From NCBI GenBank assembly GCA_965153455.1, contig OZ234497.1, positions 4,402,001 to 4,466,000 on the forward strand: a stretch of 64,000 nucleotides of DNA, given 5' to 3'. The position numbers and the translations under genes are program-made. Below the pieces are notes generated by a model. The model had not been told where the DNA came from. It did no database searches and saw only the letters and a list, made by a program, of their open reading frames with translations. Position 1 is the first letter of the stretch. Each line of letters begins with the position of its first letter. This document shows, piece by piece, positions 26,040 through 37,736 of the stretch. This stretch comes from Sphagnum compactum (taxonomy: Eukaryota; Bryophyta; Sphagnopsida; Sphagnales).

Positions 26040-28399
26040 CGCACCAATTATCGTAAGTAAACGCTAAAGCGGCTCTTTCTTCACCAATAATCTTAGCTTC
26101 TCCAACAACTTAAACAAGGATAATAAAACTCCTTACAGATTCTGCAGTCCAGGGAGATGTCCATAAGCAAATCTTCTTCATGATCTCTCCTTTTATCTTA
26201 ACACGAAACTTGCAAACAAATTCCATGATTGCCTTGAAATCTTAAGAAAGAGTCAAGCGATCCAACAACAACAACAACAACAACAACAACTGCAGAATGT
26301 GGAATACATAAGCACACTTAATAATAAGCACAATCTGGAATACATAATTACTTACTTCAAAGATAAGTCCACTGCAAGGTCCGTGCTTCTGTTTCCTGAT
26401 GGTCACTTCTGCTTCTTCGTGATGACGACGACGACGACGGCGATGATGATGGAACGTGCGCTCCAAACTCTAGGACAAGAATTATGAACAACAAAACCAT
26501 CTCTGATTTTGAAAGCTATGATAACATGATGTCAGGAGAGCGTTGTGTTTTTGTGACGAGTCTACCTGTGACAACACTATTATGATTAATAGACGCCGTA
26601 ATAGACTCACACAAACAGACAAAAATTACTCAAGACATCAGATGATGATCTTGTTAAGCTTTTGAAGCTTTGCATTTCACAGCAGCCAAAGCGATATTAC
26701 TTGCACTGTAGGTCTCCAAGCGCTTTGTTTGTTTGTTTGTTTGCTTTCAGTGTACAAAACATTATTGACATCATCTTCTCAAGCTTTTTGACGCTTTTTG
26801 GAGCTTTTGAAGTTTTGGATTGCAGCAATTATATTGCACTTGGATTATGAATTGGTTACTCGTTGGTTTTTGTGAGCGCTTGCCATAGCCTCAAATTTCG
26901 AGCTTAATTATGGAGGCAGAGAAATGAAACATCGGTACGCACAAAACACTTGACATCATCATCATCATCTTTTGAAGCTTTTGGAAGCTTTAAATGAAGA
27001 AGTCTTCCTTCTTAAGCTTTTCTCAAGGCTATTTCTTGAGGCCTTTTCAAGGCTTTTTTCAAGGCCTTTTCCTGTTGGGTGATGCCCTGGCCCGAGGCCG
27101 TTTGCACCGCATAAAGCCACTCGTTTTTTTAATTAAAGAAAAAAAACCAAATTCGTGTGATACCCTGTGGGTACCAGTTGAGTGTCTGAATGAGGCCCTC
27201 CTGGGTATCACGAGAGAAAAAAATAAGAAAACGACCCTGTGGTGTTTTGAAAATTGTAAGGCCCGCCGCCCCTGTGAGCCATCTGTTTTTTGAATCCTGT
27301 CTGATGTGGGTTTTCTTATGCTGTGTAATTTCAACAACCCAGTTATTAACCCATGGTTGTATATCATACCAGTTTATTGATCTTTGAGAACCGCGGTTAT
27401 CAACCCTCAGAACCACCCCGAGACCCAGCAAGGCTTTTGTGCAGTTTCTAATAACTGCCCAGCAATGCCAGAACTGAAAAAACCAGTGGTTAGGAGGATA
27501 TCAGAAATGGCACCAAACCCCTGCCAGTTATCAGGGTGGCTATCTAATTCCATAGCGGCTATGCTCAAACAGTCGATTTTGATATATGTGGCTGCAATTC
27601 TCAACAAAACAAGGCATCATAAATAAACACGCTGGCCCTGCCAATAGATAAGATGTTGTACTGTCCAACACTCTGAACACAAAAAAAATACGTTCCAATC
27701 TAAATAGTCTAAACACTTTCATCAAAGAAACCAGTTCACCAAATGTGACACTGGTTCTAATAAGGTAAGACTTTCAAAAGTTGGATCCAATGTGATAGTT
27801 CCTGCCCCCACAGGGAGAGGGCCCAATAAATAAAAAGAACTATGGTGTAGTCAACCATTATTTGCTGGTTCTTCCATGAAAACCCTCAAGGCTTTGGAAA
27901 CAAAGGGAACCGGCGGTTCTTGGTTTCCCGACCTTGTTCCAAATCACTCGAACCTGCCCATTCTTTAACTAAAAAATTTCAGAAAAACTGAAACTGTGGG
28001 TTGTTAGTCACAAAATCAAATACCTGCTGCAGGCTACACAACACTGGTAAAAACCAAAAACTGGTGACAAGCTTCTGTTTGTATTATTCACAGGCTTGAA
28101 ATTGCCCACTACTAGGGGGTTAGGCAGCGTTTTTTTTTCCCCACAAAATTTTGTCAGTTTTTTGACCAAAATTTGGGAACTTTGGGGAATTTTTTGGCTT
28201 CCTAGTGTTGGAATATTGACTATATTTTCTATTTTTTCAGGAAATTTCGCCAAATTTTCAATAACACAATTTTTTTTCAAAACCCTGAGGGTAGAAAAGT
28301 ATTACACCAATTCTCCAACTCAGCTGGGGGCAGCATTTTTATTTTTATTTTTTTCAATTTTGTGATGTTGCTCAAGTGGCAAATCACAATCATCCATAA
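26040..28399. other. Intergenic with short repeated motifs
   Basis: AAGCTTTTGAAGCTTT-like motifs recur at 26655, 26780 and 26969, and CAAGGC(T/C)(T/A)TTTC units at 27023-27070. 27290-27560 contains CCAGTTATTAAC/GGTTATCAACC/CCAGTTATC repeats. No gene recognised. Confidence 0.5.
26263..26290. repeat. (AAC)n microsatellite
   Basis: About nine CAA units in an intergenic position; a similar tract lies in the IQD leader at 53007-53025. Confidence 0.9.
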
Positions 28400-28610
28400 G
28401 TATATTTAGCCAAATGTGGCGATATTCAAAATATGAAAGTAGAACATCTTAAGAACCCTTTCATAAGCCAGGCAATTATGATGATTTTTTGTCAAAAAAC
28501 AGGGGCATTTTAGACAGAATATTCCTGTTTTTAAAAAAAAGAAATTGGTAATATGGCGAAAATTCGCCCACAGAAAAAATCACTGAGCCTGCCAGGAAAC
28601 TAATATCCTA
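28400..28610. repeat. Dispersed repeat with TTAGCCAAAT end, copy 1
   Basis: One of four related segments that start with TTAGCCAAAT(G/T)TGG and run through AT-rich sequence to a block resembling TGGCGAAAATTCGCC. The other copies are at 28930-29130, 42680-42845 (inverted) and 60525-60690. Confidence 0.4.
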
Positions 28611-28755
28611 CTCAGTTTTTATTTTCAGAACTTTATTTGCTGACAAAATGTATTTCATGACAAACCTCTGACAAAATTTCTCTTTTGCATTCACATAGCA
28701 ATCACCACATGGTAATTACTAATTACCACGTGCAATTGCCCACCAGTAGGCAGGA

Positions 28756-28771
28756 GGGGGGGGGGGGGGGG
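28756..28771. repeat. Run of 16 G
   Basis: Uninterrupted homopolymer of G on the plus strand within AGGA and TGTAG flanks. Confidence 0.9.
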
Positions 28772-28929
28772 TGTAGAAGGGTAATCCAGAAACCATAGAT
28801 TATCCTGCTCAGAGAGAAAATTACATGTAATAAATATTTCACTCAGCTTTATTTGAGAACTTCATTTCAGGGTATTATTTCACCCACATTTCATTTCAAG
28901 ACTTCCATTTAAGGAAATGTTATTTCATC

Positions 28930-29130
28930 TGGACAAGTGATTTAGCCAAATTTGGCCACATGTACTAATATGTAAGTAGGAAAAAATCAAATCCTTTCTA
29001 TATTTTTTTTAAAATATAAAAAAAATTGGCTACCTACTGGAACTAATAATAAAAATCTGACAATTGCTAAAAAATTTCTTTTGAAATCTGGTAAATTTGG
29101 GCCCTTTTTTTTTAATGGAAAATCCTCAGA
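28930..29130. repeat. Dispersed repeat with TTAGCCAAAT end, copy 2
   Basis: Begins GATTTAGCCAAATTTGGCCA and contains GGCTACCTACTGGAACTAAT, TTTTGAAATCTGGTAAATTT and GGGCCCTTTTTTTT. These blocks recur inverted and in the same order at 42680-42845. Confidence 0.5.
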
Positions 29131-29536
29131 CTCTGCCCTCAGGTTCCCAGGTCTCATAATGTCCTGACAACATAGGCCTTTTCCATGTCCATAATTTGAA
29201 TCCACAAAGTCGAAGGCACTTTACAGATATCATAAGATAGCTTTGATACATTAAGAAGAAGATTATGTACTCTGTAAGGTTCTTGAAAATTATGTGCAAA
29301 CTTGATGGACTAAATTTACTTCTTATTGCTTTTATTTTGTCTTGCCCCACTATTATACTCTCAGCAATTGCAAAGAAAACCAATATAAGTTACATACACT
29401 AGGTACATAAGAAATAAAGTATATTGGAAAGGCGCTGGGGAAAAGGCTTAGTCCTTTTTTCATTGGAATGGTGGAAGGTCCCCATGTGAATAGGCCCCTT
29501 CAGTTGACAAAAGCATCTTTTGTGCAGGGAGGTCCT

Positions 29537-29559
29537 AAATAAATAAATAAATAAATAAA
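29537..29559. repeat. (AAAT)n microsatellite
   Basis: About five to six AAAT units, 60 bases before the 385-bp MITE. Confidence 0.9.
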
Positions 29560-29618
29560 ACCTTGAAGTGCTTTACATGGAGGGTCGGGCCCTAGTGTGG
29601 GCCATGCTTTCATATTAA

Positions 29619-30003
29619 GGCCGGCTTTACACTAGGAGTCAGGGGCCAAAAATCTTGGGGCCAACTTTGAGCATTTTTGGGTTGCAAATTGGCCCCAAGT
29701 TACTAATAAATGCTAGAAAAATACACATCAGGATATTATTAAATGCTGGAACATTGAGCCCCAAGGGTTGCCAATTGGCCTCCCAAATTTGATGGTATCC
29801 TTTTTTTTTGAGCCTTGGGGCCAATACAAGGCCGTAAAGTTCAGCATTTTATTAGTACTTGGGGCAGATTGAAAAGTTTTTTTTTTCTATTTCAGCCTTG
29901 ACTTTCTCGGGTAAAGCCCTTGGGGCTGATTTCAACTTTTGCACCAATAGGAATGCTGGATTTGGGTTGAACATTGGCCCTGACTCCTAGTGTAAAGCGG
30001 GGC
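29619..30003. mobile_element. 385-bp MITE with TAA target duplication
   Basis: Terminal inverted repeats of about 31 bp: the left end begins GGCCGGCTTTACACTAGGAG and the right end, read inverted, begins GCCCCGCTTTACACTAGGAG, both continuing into TCAGGG. TAA duplications lie at 29616-29618 and 30004-30006. Inside are several scattered CTTGGGGC/GCCCCAA repeats in both orientations, so the whole can fold back. No coding potential. The TAA site suggests a PIF/Harbinger (Tourist-like) origin. Confidence 0.75.
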
Positions 30004-30399
30004 TAAGAGGTTAAATAGGTCAAAATATTTTTAAAGTATAAATTAATTCCCAAAAACATTTTTATAATAAGAGTTGAACTCTAGAGCAAGATTTTCCAAC
30101 CTTATCTCAATGCCTTACGATGATGAACCTTGTAGCACTTTTATTGAATGGACAAAAAAACTGTACAAGATAACACATTAGACAAATGGAAAGTTCCAAA
30201 GGCAAAAGAGAGAAAAAGGAAGTTCCTAAGCCCTCATCATGTTACTAGTTCCTAGTTCCTACCTAATAGCAACTAAGATACAATGTGAGAAGAACTGGTG
30301 GGTGGGGTCTGCAAGGATGATGAGGAGGACTCAGGTGTCAGACTGAAATGGTTGTCTCACTTCTTTAAGGCCATGAGAACCAAACACCCACCATGATGG

Positions 30400-30560
30400 T
30401 TGTTGGTAGGTAAGTAATGCCTATTGGGTTGTTAGTAGGTAAGTAATGCCTATTGGGTTGGTTAGTAGGTAGTTAAAACAGCAAACAGAGCTGACCACTG
30501 TGGTTAGCTAGTGAACTGAAAACCCAATGCAAATGTGTTTCTTTCTTGGTTGGCTATAAT
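30400..30560. mobile_element. Palindrome-bearing MITE-like repeat, partial copy C
   Basis: Contains GTAGGTA tracts, a 29-30 bp tandem duplication (GTAGGTAAGTAATGCCTATT occurs twice from about 30409), and the core AGCTGACCACTGTGGTTAGC (30489-30508), followed by a GTGAACTGAAAACCCAAT segment as in copy E. The left half of the family is not recognisable. Confidence 0.45.
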
Positions 30561-32299
30561 GGTCAGGCCTTTTGGACTTTTGATTTTTCCCAAACTTTGT
30601 TGGCACATGTAGATATGCAAAAACTCATCCACTTGATTCTGCAAAATAATTAGTGGACTTTCCAACACCCTTGAGAGAAGGTCATTTTCAGTGTGGGGGC
30701 GGGTATTTGATTTTTCTTGATAATAATCGGGTCTGAAGCTTAGAAAAAAATAAAATTCTAAGAACTACACAACTAAATATTGATAACTTAATTATCAAAA
30801 TTTTAACTAATTATTAACTATTGGTAACTGACGGTCCAGTTAACTAAATATTTCAAAATTTTAGGAACATCCCGGCCTTGGTTTTACAAACCCAGAGTTG
30901 GACGGGTACAGGGCGAAAGTGAGGGTTTGGATATTATCATAGCTGGGTATGCATCTCAGTTATTTAGCAAAACCTAAGAGGGTATATAACAAGTGTATTT
31001 TTGGGTTCTTTTGGTTGTTTCACAACACCCTAAACAGGTATATAAGTTTGCTTGTAGATTCTCTGAGGTTCTTTAATAGAACCCTGGCTAGGTCTATTAA
31101 GTATATTCTTAGGTTCTTTGAGGTCTTTTTGAAAAATGACATGTTAGACCTAGGTCTTTTACAAACAATAGTTCTTCAAATTGAAGGCACAATAACTTGT
31201 ACTAAGAAAGCTAATCAATCATAAATGGTATCACGGTGCAGCTTCAAATCCATAGATCAAATTCTTCAAACCTAAAGTTTCTTCCAAACCTAATACAAAT
31301 TATAACTAACAACTACCAACCTAGTGAATCAAAATATGCTTTTCAGCAATAATGGTTTGTGGGCTTGAACTCTTCCTTTCCATGTTCCAAATTCCATCCT
31401 TAGGGTTCACATCCCTCACACATTAGAGCAACAACAAACAACAACTAACAATAAAAAGGCAATATGTCACATTGACACAAGGACAATAGCAACTCAATTC
31501 TAAAGCCCCATATCTAACATAGAAAACACAAAGACAAAATGTAGAAGACCAACCCAAAAAACCACACATATGACACTAACGACAAAGACAAAAAAAACAA
31601 ACTTGAACAACTAAAAAAATGTCACAAATGACATTGAAGACACCAAGATAGAAGGTAGACTTGACAACTTTACCAACAAAAAAATAATGCATATAATGGC
31701 ACACAAGATAAAGAAAAAAAGGTAGAAAACTAACCAAAAAGATTGCATGTATTTACACAATGACACAAAAGACACAAGAAGAAAAAGATTAAAAGAAAGA
31801 CCGTGCAACTAACAAGACATGTATACAAAAGGCAACATACCAACCAAGAAAGAATGCCCCACACATGACACACAAAACACAAAGAATAAGGAAAACACCC
31901 ATATATGACACACATCTAGCACAAAAGACACACATGTGACATAGAAGACACACCATACAACCACCATACACATGAAGACCAACATAAGACACAAAAGATA
32001 TCCAACAAACAAAAGACTCAAAGCACAAAAAATGGACTCAAAATTTATCAAGCCAAACTCACATATTCCATTCTTAAACAAGCTTGTACCTTGTACTTCT
32101 AATAAAAATTATAGGCCAACTTGGAATCATATGCATGGAAGAGTTTTATTCCTTAAAACCTAACATAAAGTTCATTTCACCATTTTCAATTTTTTAGTTT
32201 TACATTAGACTGAAATTTGTGTCATATGCAACAATATACATATCTATCATCACTGTCCATTAGAATCATCAACATAATCATTAAATGCATCACACCAAT
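30561..32299. repeat. Intergenic; AC-rich low-complexity stretch 31420-31990
   Basis: 30900-31222 has TATATAA boxes and could be an LTR ending at the primer-binding-site candidate. 31420-31990 is built from degenerate ACACAAAAGACACA-type units; its minus strand yields Cys-rich open frames as an artefact. Confidence 0.5.
31224..31250 (+). other. Possible primer-binding site of an LTR element
   Basis: The plus strand has TGGTATCACGGTGCAG followed by a TTCAAATCC end. This resembles the complement of plant initiator tRNA-Met (TGGTATCAGAGCC and onward) used as primer by copia elements. The preceding 250 bases contain TATATAA boxes as LTRs do. It is 5 kb upstream of the copia coding remains, with a hAT pseudogene between, so a link to that element is uncertain. 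Confidence 0.25.
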
Positions 32300-33190
32300 G
32301 TTAAATATTGTGAATTAAAATCTTTCCAAATTTCTTTGCGCTTCACTTCATGTTTAAATTCAACATCCAATTCCTTTATCAAATCCAACTTCTTTCACAT
32401 GTAAATGCAAGATTACAAAATTTGGGGCACCCAACCCATGGATCATATGGTTAATTCTTGAACACAAAGGTCACATTTCAATATTTTTTGTTTGAAAACA
32501 ACATTTACAAAATGTTTTGTTAATTCTATCAATCAAATAAATCCTTAATGTTTCAATTTGGCTAGTTGGAATGCTAAGGATTTGTGTTGTCAACACAACA
32601 ACTATCAAAAACTTGTGCACTTTTGTGTGCCACCAAGTCAAAGCACATTTGCATTTGTTTACATCAACCAAATATTATTGGTAGCCATACAACTTTCTTT
32701 CAACATCAATGAGTATTGACAAGTTGTACACCTCCATGCACAATGGCAATAACAATTCATCATATGCAACAACTATAGTTGGTACATTCTCACAACATAC
32801 ATAAATGTTGATTAAACGCATAGATTTAAATATGGGATCCAACAACAATGCCAACATATTGTGACCCTTCGTTTTTTAAAATTAAAAAAAAAAGGAAAGG
32901 GTTCAAGACATCCAAAATTGGTTGTTCATGTGACAAACAAGTTCTTCCAACTCCTAATTAAAAACAACAACTTCAAAGTCCAAACTATCATGCACAATCA
33001 CAAATGCAAGGTCTTGACAAAAGCCACAATGTGTAAAGATGATGAAGTGCAAGGCATCTCCAAGGATCCAATGCTCTTGACTTTGTTTCAAAAACTAGCT
33101 AATGATAATGTGGGACAAAAATTTGGATATTGTTTCACAAGTTGCCTAGGTCCTTGGAGAAGGTATGCAATTTTGTAATGGCAGATTTTG
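32300..33190 (-). pseudogene. hAT transposase pseudogene (minus strand), C-terminal part
   Basis: Minus-strand frames give LALLLDPIFKSMRLINIYV (32855-32800), a CALTWW block, and ILSIPTSQIETLRI of the hAT dimerisation region (about 32585-32540), all in the family order. Upstream (33190-32870), a segment with SLEMP resembles the equivalent place of the plus-strand hAT copy at 57.2 kb. An open plus-strand frame of 105 codons here (32861-33178) is the antisense of this segment. Reading is broken by stops. Confidence 0.65.
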
Positions 33191-34264
33191 TCAACTATAA
33201 CATATGTAGTACAATATCACCTCGGAATACCAACACATCCTAGAATAACAAAACTTGACTTGCAAACTTGCAAGTTTGAAAATGAAGAACCCATGGATTA
33301 AAAATAAAATGTAGTAAAACAAATACACAATGCAAAAAATTCACTAAAATTAAATAAACATAAGATGGGATGCAGTCATGATACAAGGAGCCAAGGACCA
33401 TGTTGATTGTAGTAAAATCTTACACCCTACTAACTTTCAAAAATCATTGAAAATTTTCTAATGATTGGAATATAATGAAATCAAGTGCATACTATTTTTA
33501 TACCTCTAAATTTGCATCTTAATGTTTGTAATGTAATTCTAAGATGTTTCATTGGTCACAAAATGAATTGTAAGCAATGCATAGTCAGATGTTGAATGGG
33601 AACTGAAACTTTGAACGTCCTTTATCTTATGTAAATTTAAACCATTAATTCTAAAAAATTATTGATGGCCATATATTAATGATTATGAAGGCCTAGTAGT
33701 GATAAAATCTTGAATATACCTTCTACTATGGTTATCCACTATAATTTTTTTATAGTATTTGAACATGTTTTTTACCACTAAAACTACATAATTTGAAAAA
33801 CTTTTTCCAAGAAAAAATGTTTTTTGTCATGTAAGAAAGGGCAAGTGTGCATTTTCATGAAGATTGGATGTGTTATGTGGATTTTTATTTTATTTTTTAT
33901 GAATATGAACTGTTATATTTAGAATGATGTTGAAGAAAGTCATTCTTGATAAACTTGATATATAATATATCATTGAAGGTTTTAAACATAAATATATATT
34001 TTAAATGTTGAGATGTTTACTTTCGTTGAAATGCACACATTTGATTTATCTATAGAATCATCATTCAATAAATACATTTAATTACACGTGATTTGAAAAT
34101 TTATGGAAACATACATGGATTAGACTTTTGAAGTTGACACTATCATCTTACAACAACCCCCAATCAAAATATGTGAACCATATTTCAAATGTGATAAATC
34201 CTAGTCCTTTCAAAGCATTTGGGCCTTGTACTAGGTGCCTCCTTTGACTATGAATGTACCTAAT
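33191..34264. other. AT-rich DNA between the two hAT fragments
   Basis: No coding similarity. It separates the N-terminal and C-terminal parts of the minus-strand hAT copy and may be a later insertion replacing the middle of the transposase. Confidence 0.45.
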
Positions 34265-34985
34265 GGGTAGTAACAAATCACAAACCTAGTCTCCACAAGT
34301 GTATTCAATTGTTTAAGCCTTGATCCAAAATAGATGCAAGCTTTCTCCCATGCTTGCCTCCCCATGTCAAGATTTTTCAACCAAGTAATACACTTTTGGA
34401 TCTCAACTTGTACTCCTTCGCAAATGCATAGGTTAATCCTTAAGCCATTTTTTCATCTTTAATTACATATTAATAGACCTTAGATAAAACATGTCCAAAA
34501 CAAGACCCATCAAATGACTCCAACATGGCCAAACCTTACACAAATCCATGGATGGAAAAATTGTGCCACAAGATTGTAAATTGGCCCCCTTGTCCTTCAC
34601 ATATGCAATGATTTTATTATTGGGGGAAATTTTTGTTAAGAAACATTTACAATTAATTGGGAGCCATGGTTGCACCACTAGTTTCAATTGTTTCAAACAA
34701 GTCAATTGTCACATGTTTGGGCTTTTAATTGCTACATAGGAAATTGACAACCATAGCAAACATGTCATGTGGCCCTACAAAAATCCACACATCAAAAACA
34801 CATGTGGCAAACAAACATGTGGCTATTGTGGATTACATGTATGTAACCACTTGGTTATTTCCACCAAGGTAGCCATAACCTCTTCCATGAATACTTTCTT
34901 TGATGGGAAGATGAACCTTACACATAACTTGTAAGCCATTCAATGCAACTAGATAGATTCAACTATCCTCATTCCAATAAAAAAA
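34265..34985 (-). pseudogene. hAT transposase pseudogene (minus strand), N-terminal and core part
   Basis: Minus-strand pieces read RFIFPSKKVFMEEVMATLVE (about 34920-34860), FDVWIFVGPHDMFAMVVNFL (34797-34737), KPKHVTIDLFETIETSGATM, KIIAYVKDKGANLQSCG (about 34617-34565) and IQKCITWLKNLDMGRQAWEKAC (34400-34335) ending with LKQLNTLVETRF. This is the same hAT group as the other two copies here. Similarity stops near 34265; about 1.1 kb of AT-rich DNA separates it from the matching C-terminus, which suggests a deletion plus insertion or heavy decay. Confidence 0.7.
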
Positions 34986-36713
34986 CCTTTACTAACATAC
35001 AACATTACATCTTCCCAGAACAAAATATGTGTGTCATTGCTTTTTTAAAATTTGGAACTAGTAGAAGAGAAAAACCTAGAGATTACACATGGGGCAACAT
35101 GTGAACATTTAGTGGTTGGCCCACACTTAAGTGTAGCTTTAGTTATTGGGTGTAGTCACAATCCAACAAGCCAAAAAGGGTGTTGGACCGCAAAGAAAAA
35201 CAATCAAAATTGGATAACTATTTATGTTTTGTCATTTAAAGCCATGGCAATCATGGCAAGTTATTACTGTTGCATTCATATGAATGTTAAGGAATTCAAA
35301 CCAAAAATCTGTTTGATGAAATTTTAAGTTCAAGTTTTGATTTAAAACCTTTAAAAGTGAATAGCAATGCATTAGACAAAATTTTGCAAAAGACTCATAT
35401 AATAAAACACAATTGATGGGAAGAACATTAAGAGATAAAGACCTATTAACCACATTAAAAAAACACTCATACCCTAAAATATATGGAATTCTAAAACTTT
35501 AAAAATTCAAAAAACTTTCCAAAATTGATCTAGAATTTTAGAACTTCAAAAGTCCTTTGCCACACATAAATGGGGTAAACTGTACATGATGTGTTAAAAA
35601 AAGTTGTATTTTATTATACTAAAAACATAAAAATGTAAAAATAAAAAGGAAAATTATGAATTGAAATTAGTATCATTTTTAAAGATGAAACACTGAATTT
35701 ACAAAAAATTAGGACACTTTCAAATTTTCATATTTATTCAAAAATGATGAAAAAACAAGTTATGTACTTGAACAACTATAAGCATTTGTTATAACAAGTT
35801 GCAAAAACAATTGTTCCAAAATTCATTCATATGAAAAAGGTTTTTTTGGGAAAAAGAACATAAATTCCTTTTTTATAGTAGTCATGTTGGCTCATTGTAT
35901 CCCGTTTGTGCCCTATTAACCTTTTTTACATACCTTTTCAACAAGGCATTGTGCTCCACTTCCAAAAAACTTTCATAGCAATTATGTTATTGGACTTATG
36001 GTAAACAATGAGCCCCTTTTGGCATCTAGTACACAAGGCAATGTACAATTACATGTTTTGTAGCCTTTTTAGCCTCACCTTTGATATTGTTATTTGTAGG
36101 ATTTACAAGAATTCTTTGGGGCTAAGACCATGGACATTAAAAACTTGTAAACCAACCAAATAATTTGGAGAATCCATGCAAGTTAAGAAGGAAAAGGTGA
36201 GGTGAAAAACTAAGAAACAAGGCACTTCAAAAACTTTCAACAAGTTTAAAAACTTGAAAGAAGGTTTGATGAACATGCTACAACAAATTGGTCATTTGAC
36301 AAAGGTTTTGGCGAATGCGATAATAAATTGTTCACCCAATGAAACTTTTGGTGATTACAAATGAAGAAATGAACGTGACTAAAAAATTAGGGCATTGATG
36401 AAGCTTTTGATGACCTTGAAAAACTTGAAGGTTGAATGTGACACAACAAAAGATGTGGACGGAAATTCATCACTCAATGAAACTTTCAACAAGTGCTACA
36501 ACAAATTGTTTAGTCAATGAAACTTTGGTGAATGCAAATGAAGGAATGAACACAACAAAAAAAATTAAAGCATTGACAAAACTTTTGATGAACTTGGAAA
36601 GCTAATGATGAAACAATTCTTTCATTAATGAGAAGCATGGCGATAGGATATAGAACATTTATAAACAATGAGGTGACAACCAAATTTAACATTTTCAACT
36701 TTAATCACAAGAC
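34986..36713. other. AT-rich DNA upstream of the copia coding region
   Basis: No gene seen. 36338-36425 and 36516-36602 are diverged direct copies with a 178-bp period (AATGAAACTTT(T)GGTGA then AATGAA(C/G)-type blocks); they may be part of the decayed Gag region. Confidence 0.45.
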
Positions 36714-37735
36714 TTGATACAAGAAGAAACATCAATGGAAATTGTTAATGCAACAAATGATTGTCCAACTGCCTTATTTACAACAAAAAAATTCTATAAG
36801 AAAAAGTTGAAAGACAATATGTTAAGGAAGGTGAAGCATCTTCTAGTAAACACACATTTGGAAACAAAAAAAGAATTAAATTTTTCCATTATAAAAATAA
36901 AGGACACATGATTAAAGATTGTAAGATAAAAATTGTAGTTGAACAACTATAGCCAAACAAGCAAATGTTGTTGAAAGAAATGAAAAGCTATATGTAGCTA
37001 CATTGAATGTTAAAGTAGATAAAGATTCTACTTGGTATGTCAATATTGGTGCGATTCAACACATGCCTTTTGACAAAAAATAATTCATATCATATGAAGA
37101 ATGGGATAAAGGACATGTAGTTTACCTAGGTGATAATTCTACACAAGATATACATGGTCAAGGAGAGGTCACCATTAAATAAAATAATGGTGACATAAGA
37201 GAAACTACTAATGTGTTATTCGTTCCCTAACTTAAGAAAATATATTCTACCAAATAATTTGTAACAGCAAGAGGTCAAATCAATATAAAAGTAGAAGGTA
37301 CAATAGACAATGATTTGTATAAACTTGGTGTTATGATTCAAAAACATGTCACAATACCTTTTGTTTTGCTAATCACTACTGACTTCACAAATGCCGAACT
37401 ATGGCACCATAGGTTGGGTCATATTAATGATAGAAGAATGCAGCAACTACAAAATATGTCCACATGATTAGGTGCATTTGATGTTAAGAAATTACACATG
37501 TGTAAAGATTGCATAATAGGAAAACAATATCGTCAAAGCTTTCCCAAGGATGGAGGTAGTAGAACATCTACATTTTGGGCATAGTGCACTTAGACATTTG
37601 TGGTCCCTTGAATGCATGTACTCATTTTGGATCCAGATATTTTATCACATTCATTGATGACATATCTTGGTATACAATAATTGATTTGTTTAAATATAAA
37701 TATGAAGCCTTTTATAAATTCAAACATTACAAAAC
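36714..37735 (+). pseudogene. copia Gag end, protease, GAG-pre-integrase and start of integrase
   Basis: A readable Gag tail (36714-36908) runs in the next frame into FHYKNKGHMIKDC, a CCHC knuckle in which the first cysteine is replaced. The protease block reads STWYVNIGAIQHM (37029-37067); the active-site D-S-G-A has become N-I-G-A, so it could not be catalytic. The GAG-pre-integrase block has LWHHRLGHIND (37402-37434) and the paired cysteines MCKDC (37498-37512). Integrase begins HLDICGPLNA and FITFIDDISWYT (about 37586-37678), keeping two acidic residues of the D,D,E triad. Reading ends abruptly at AFYKFKHY near 37731. Confidence 0.75.
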
Positions 37736-37736
37736 A

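Noticed and set aside
31730-32081. Cys-rich minus-strand frames resembling small secreted proteins
   Set aside because: They arise from translating an AC-rich low-complexity block; three overlapping frames show the same bias.
32861-33178. 105-codon plus-strand open frame with GISKDPMLLTLF
   Set aside because: It is antisense to the minus-strand hAT pseudogene; an equivalent antisense frame exists at 57215-57451, so it is a shadow frame.
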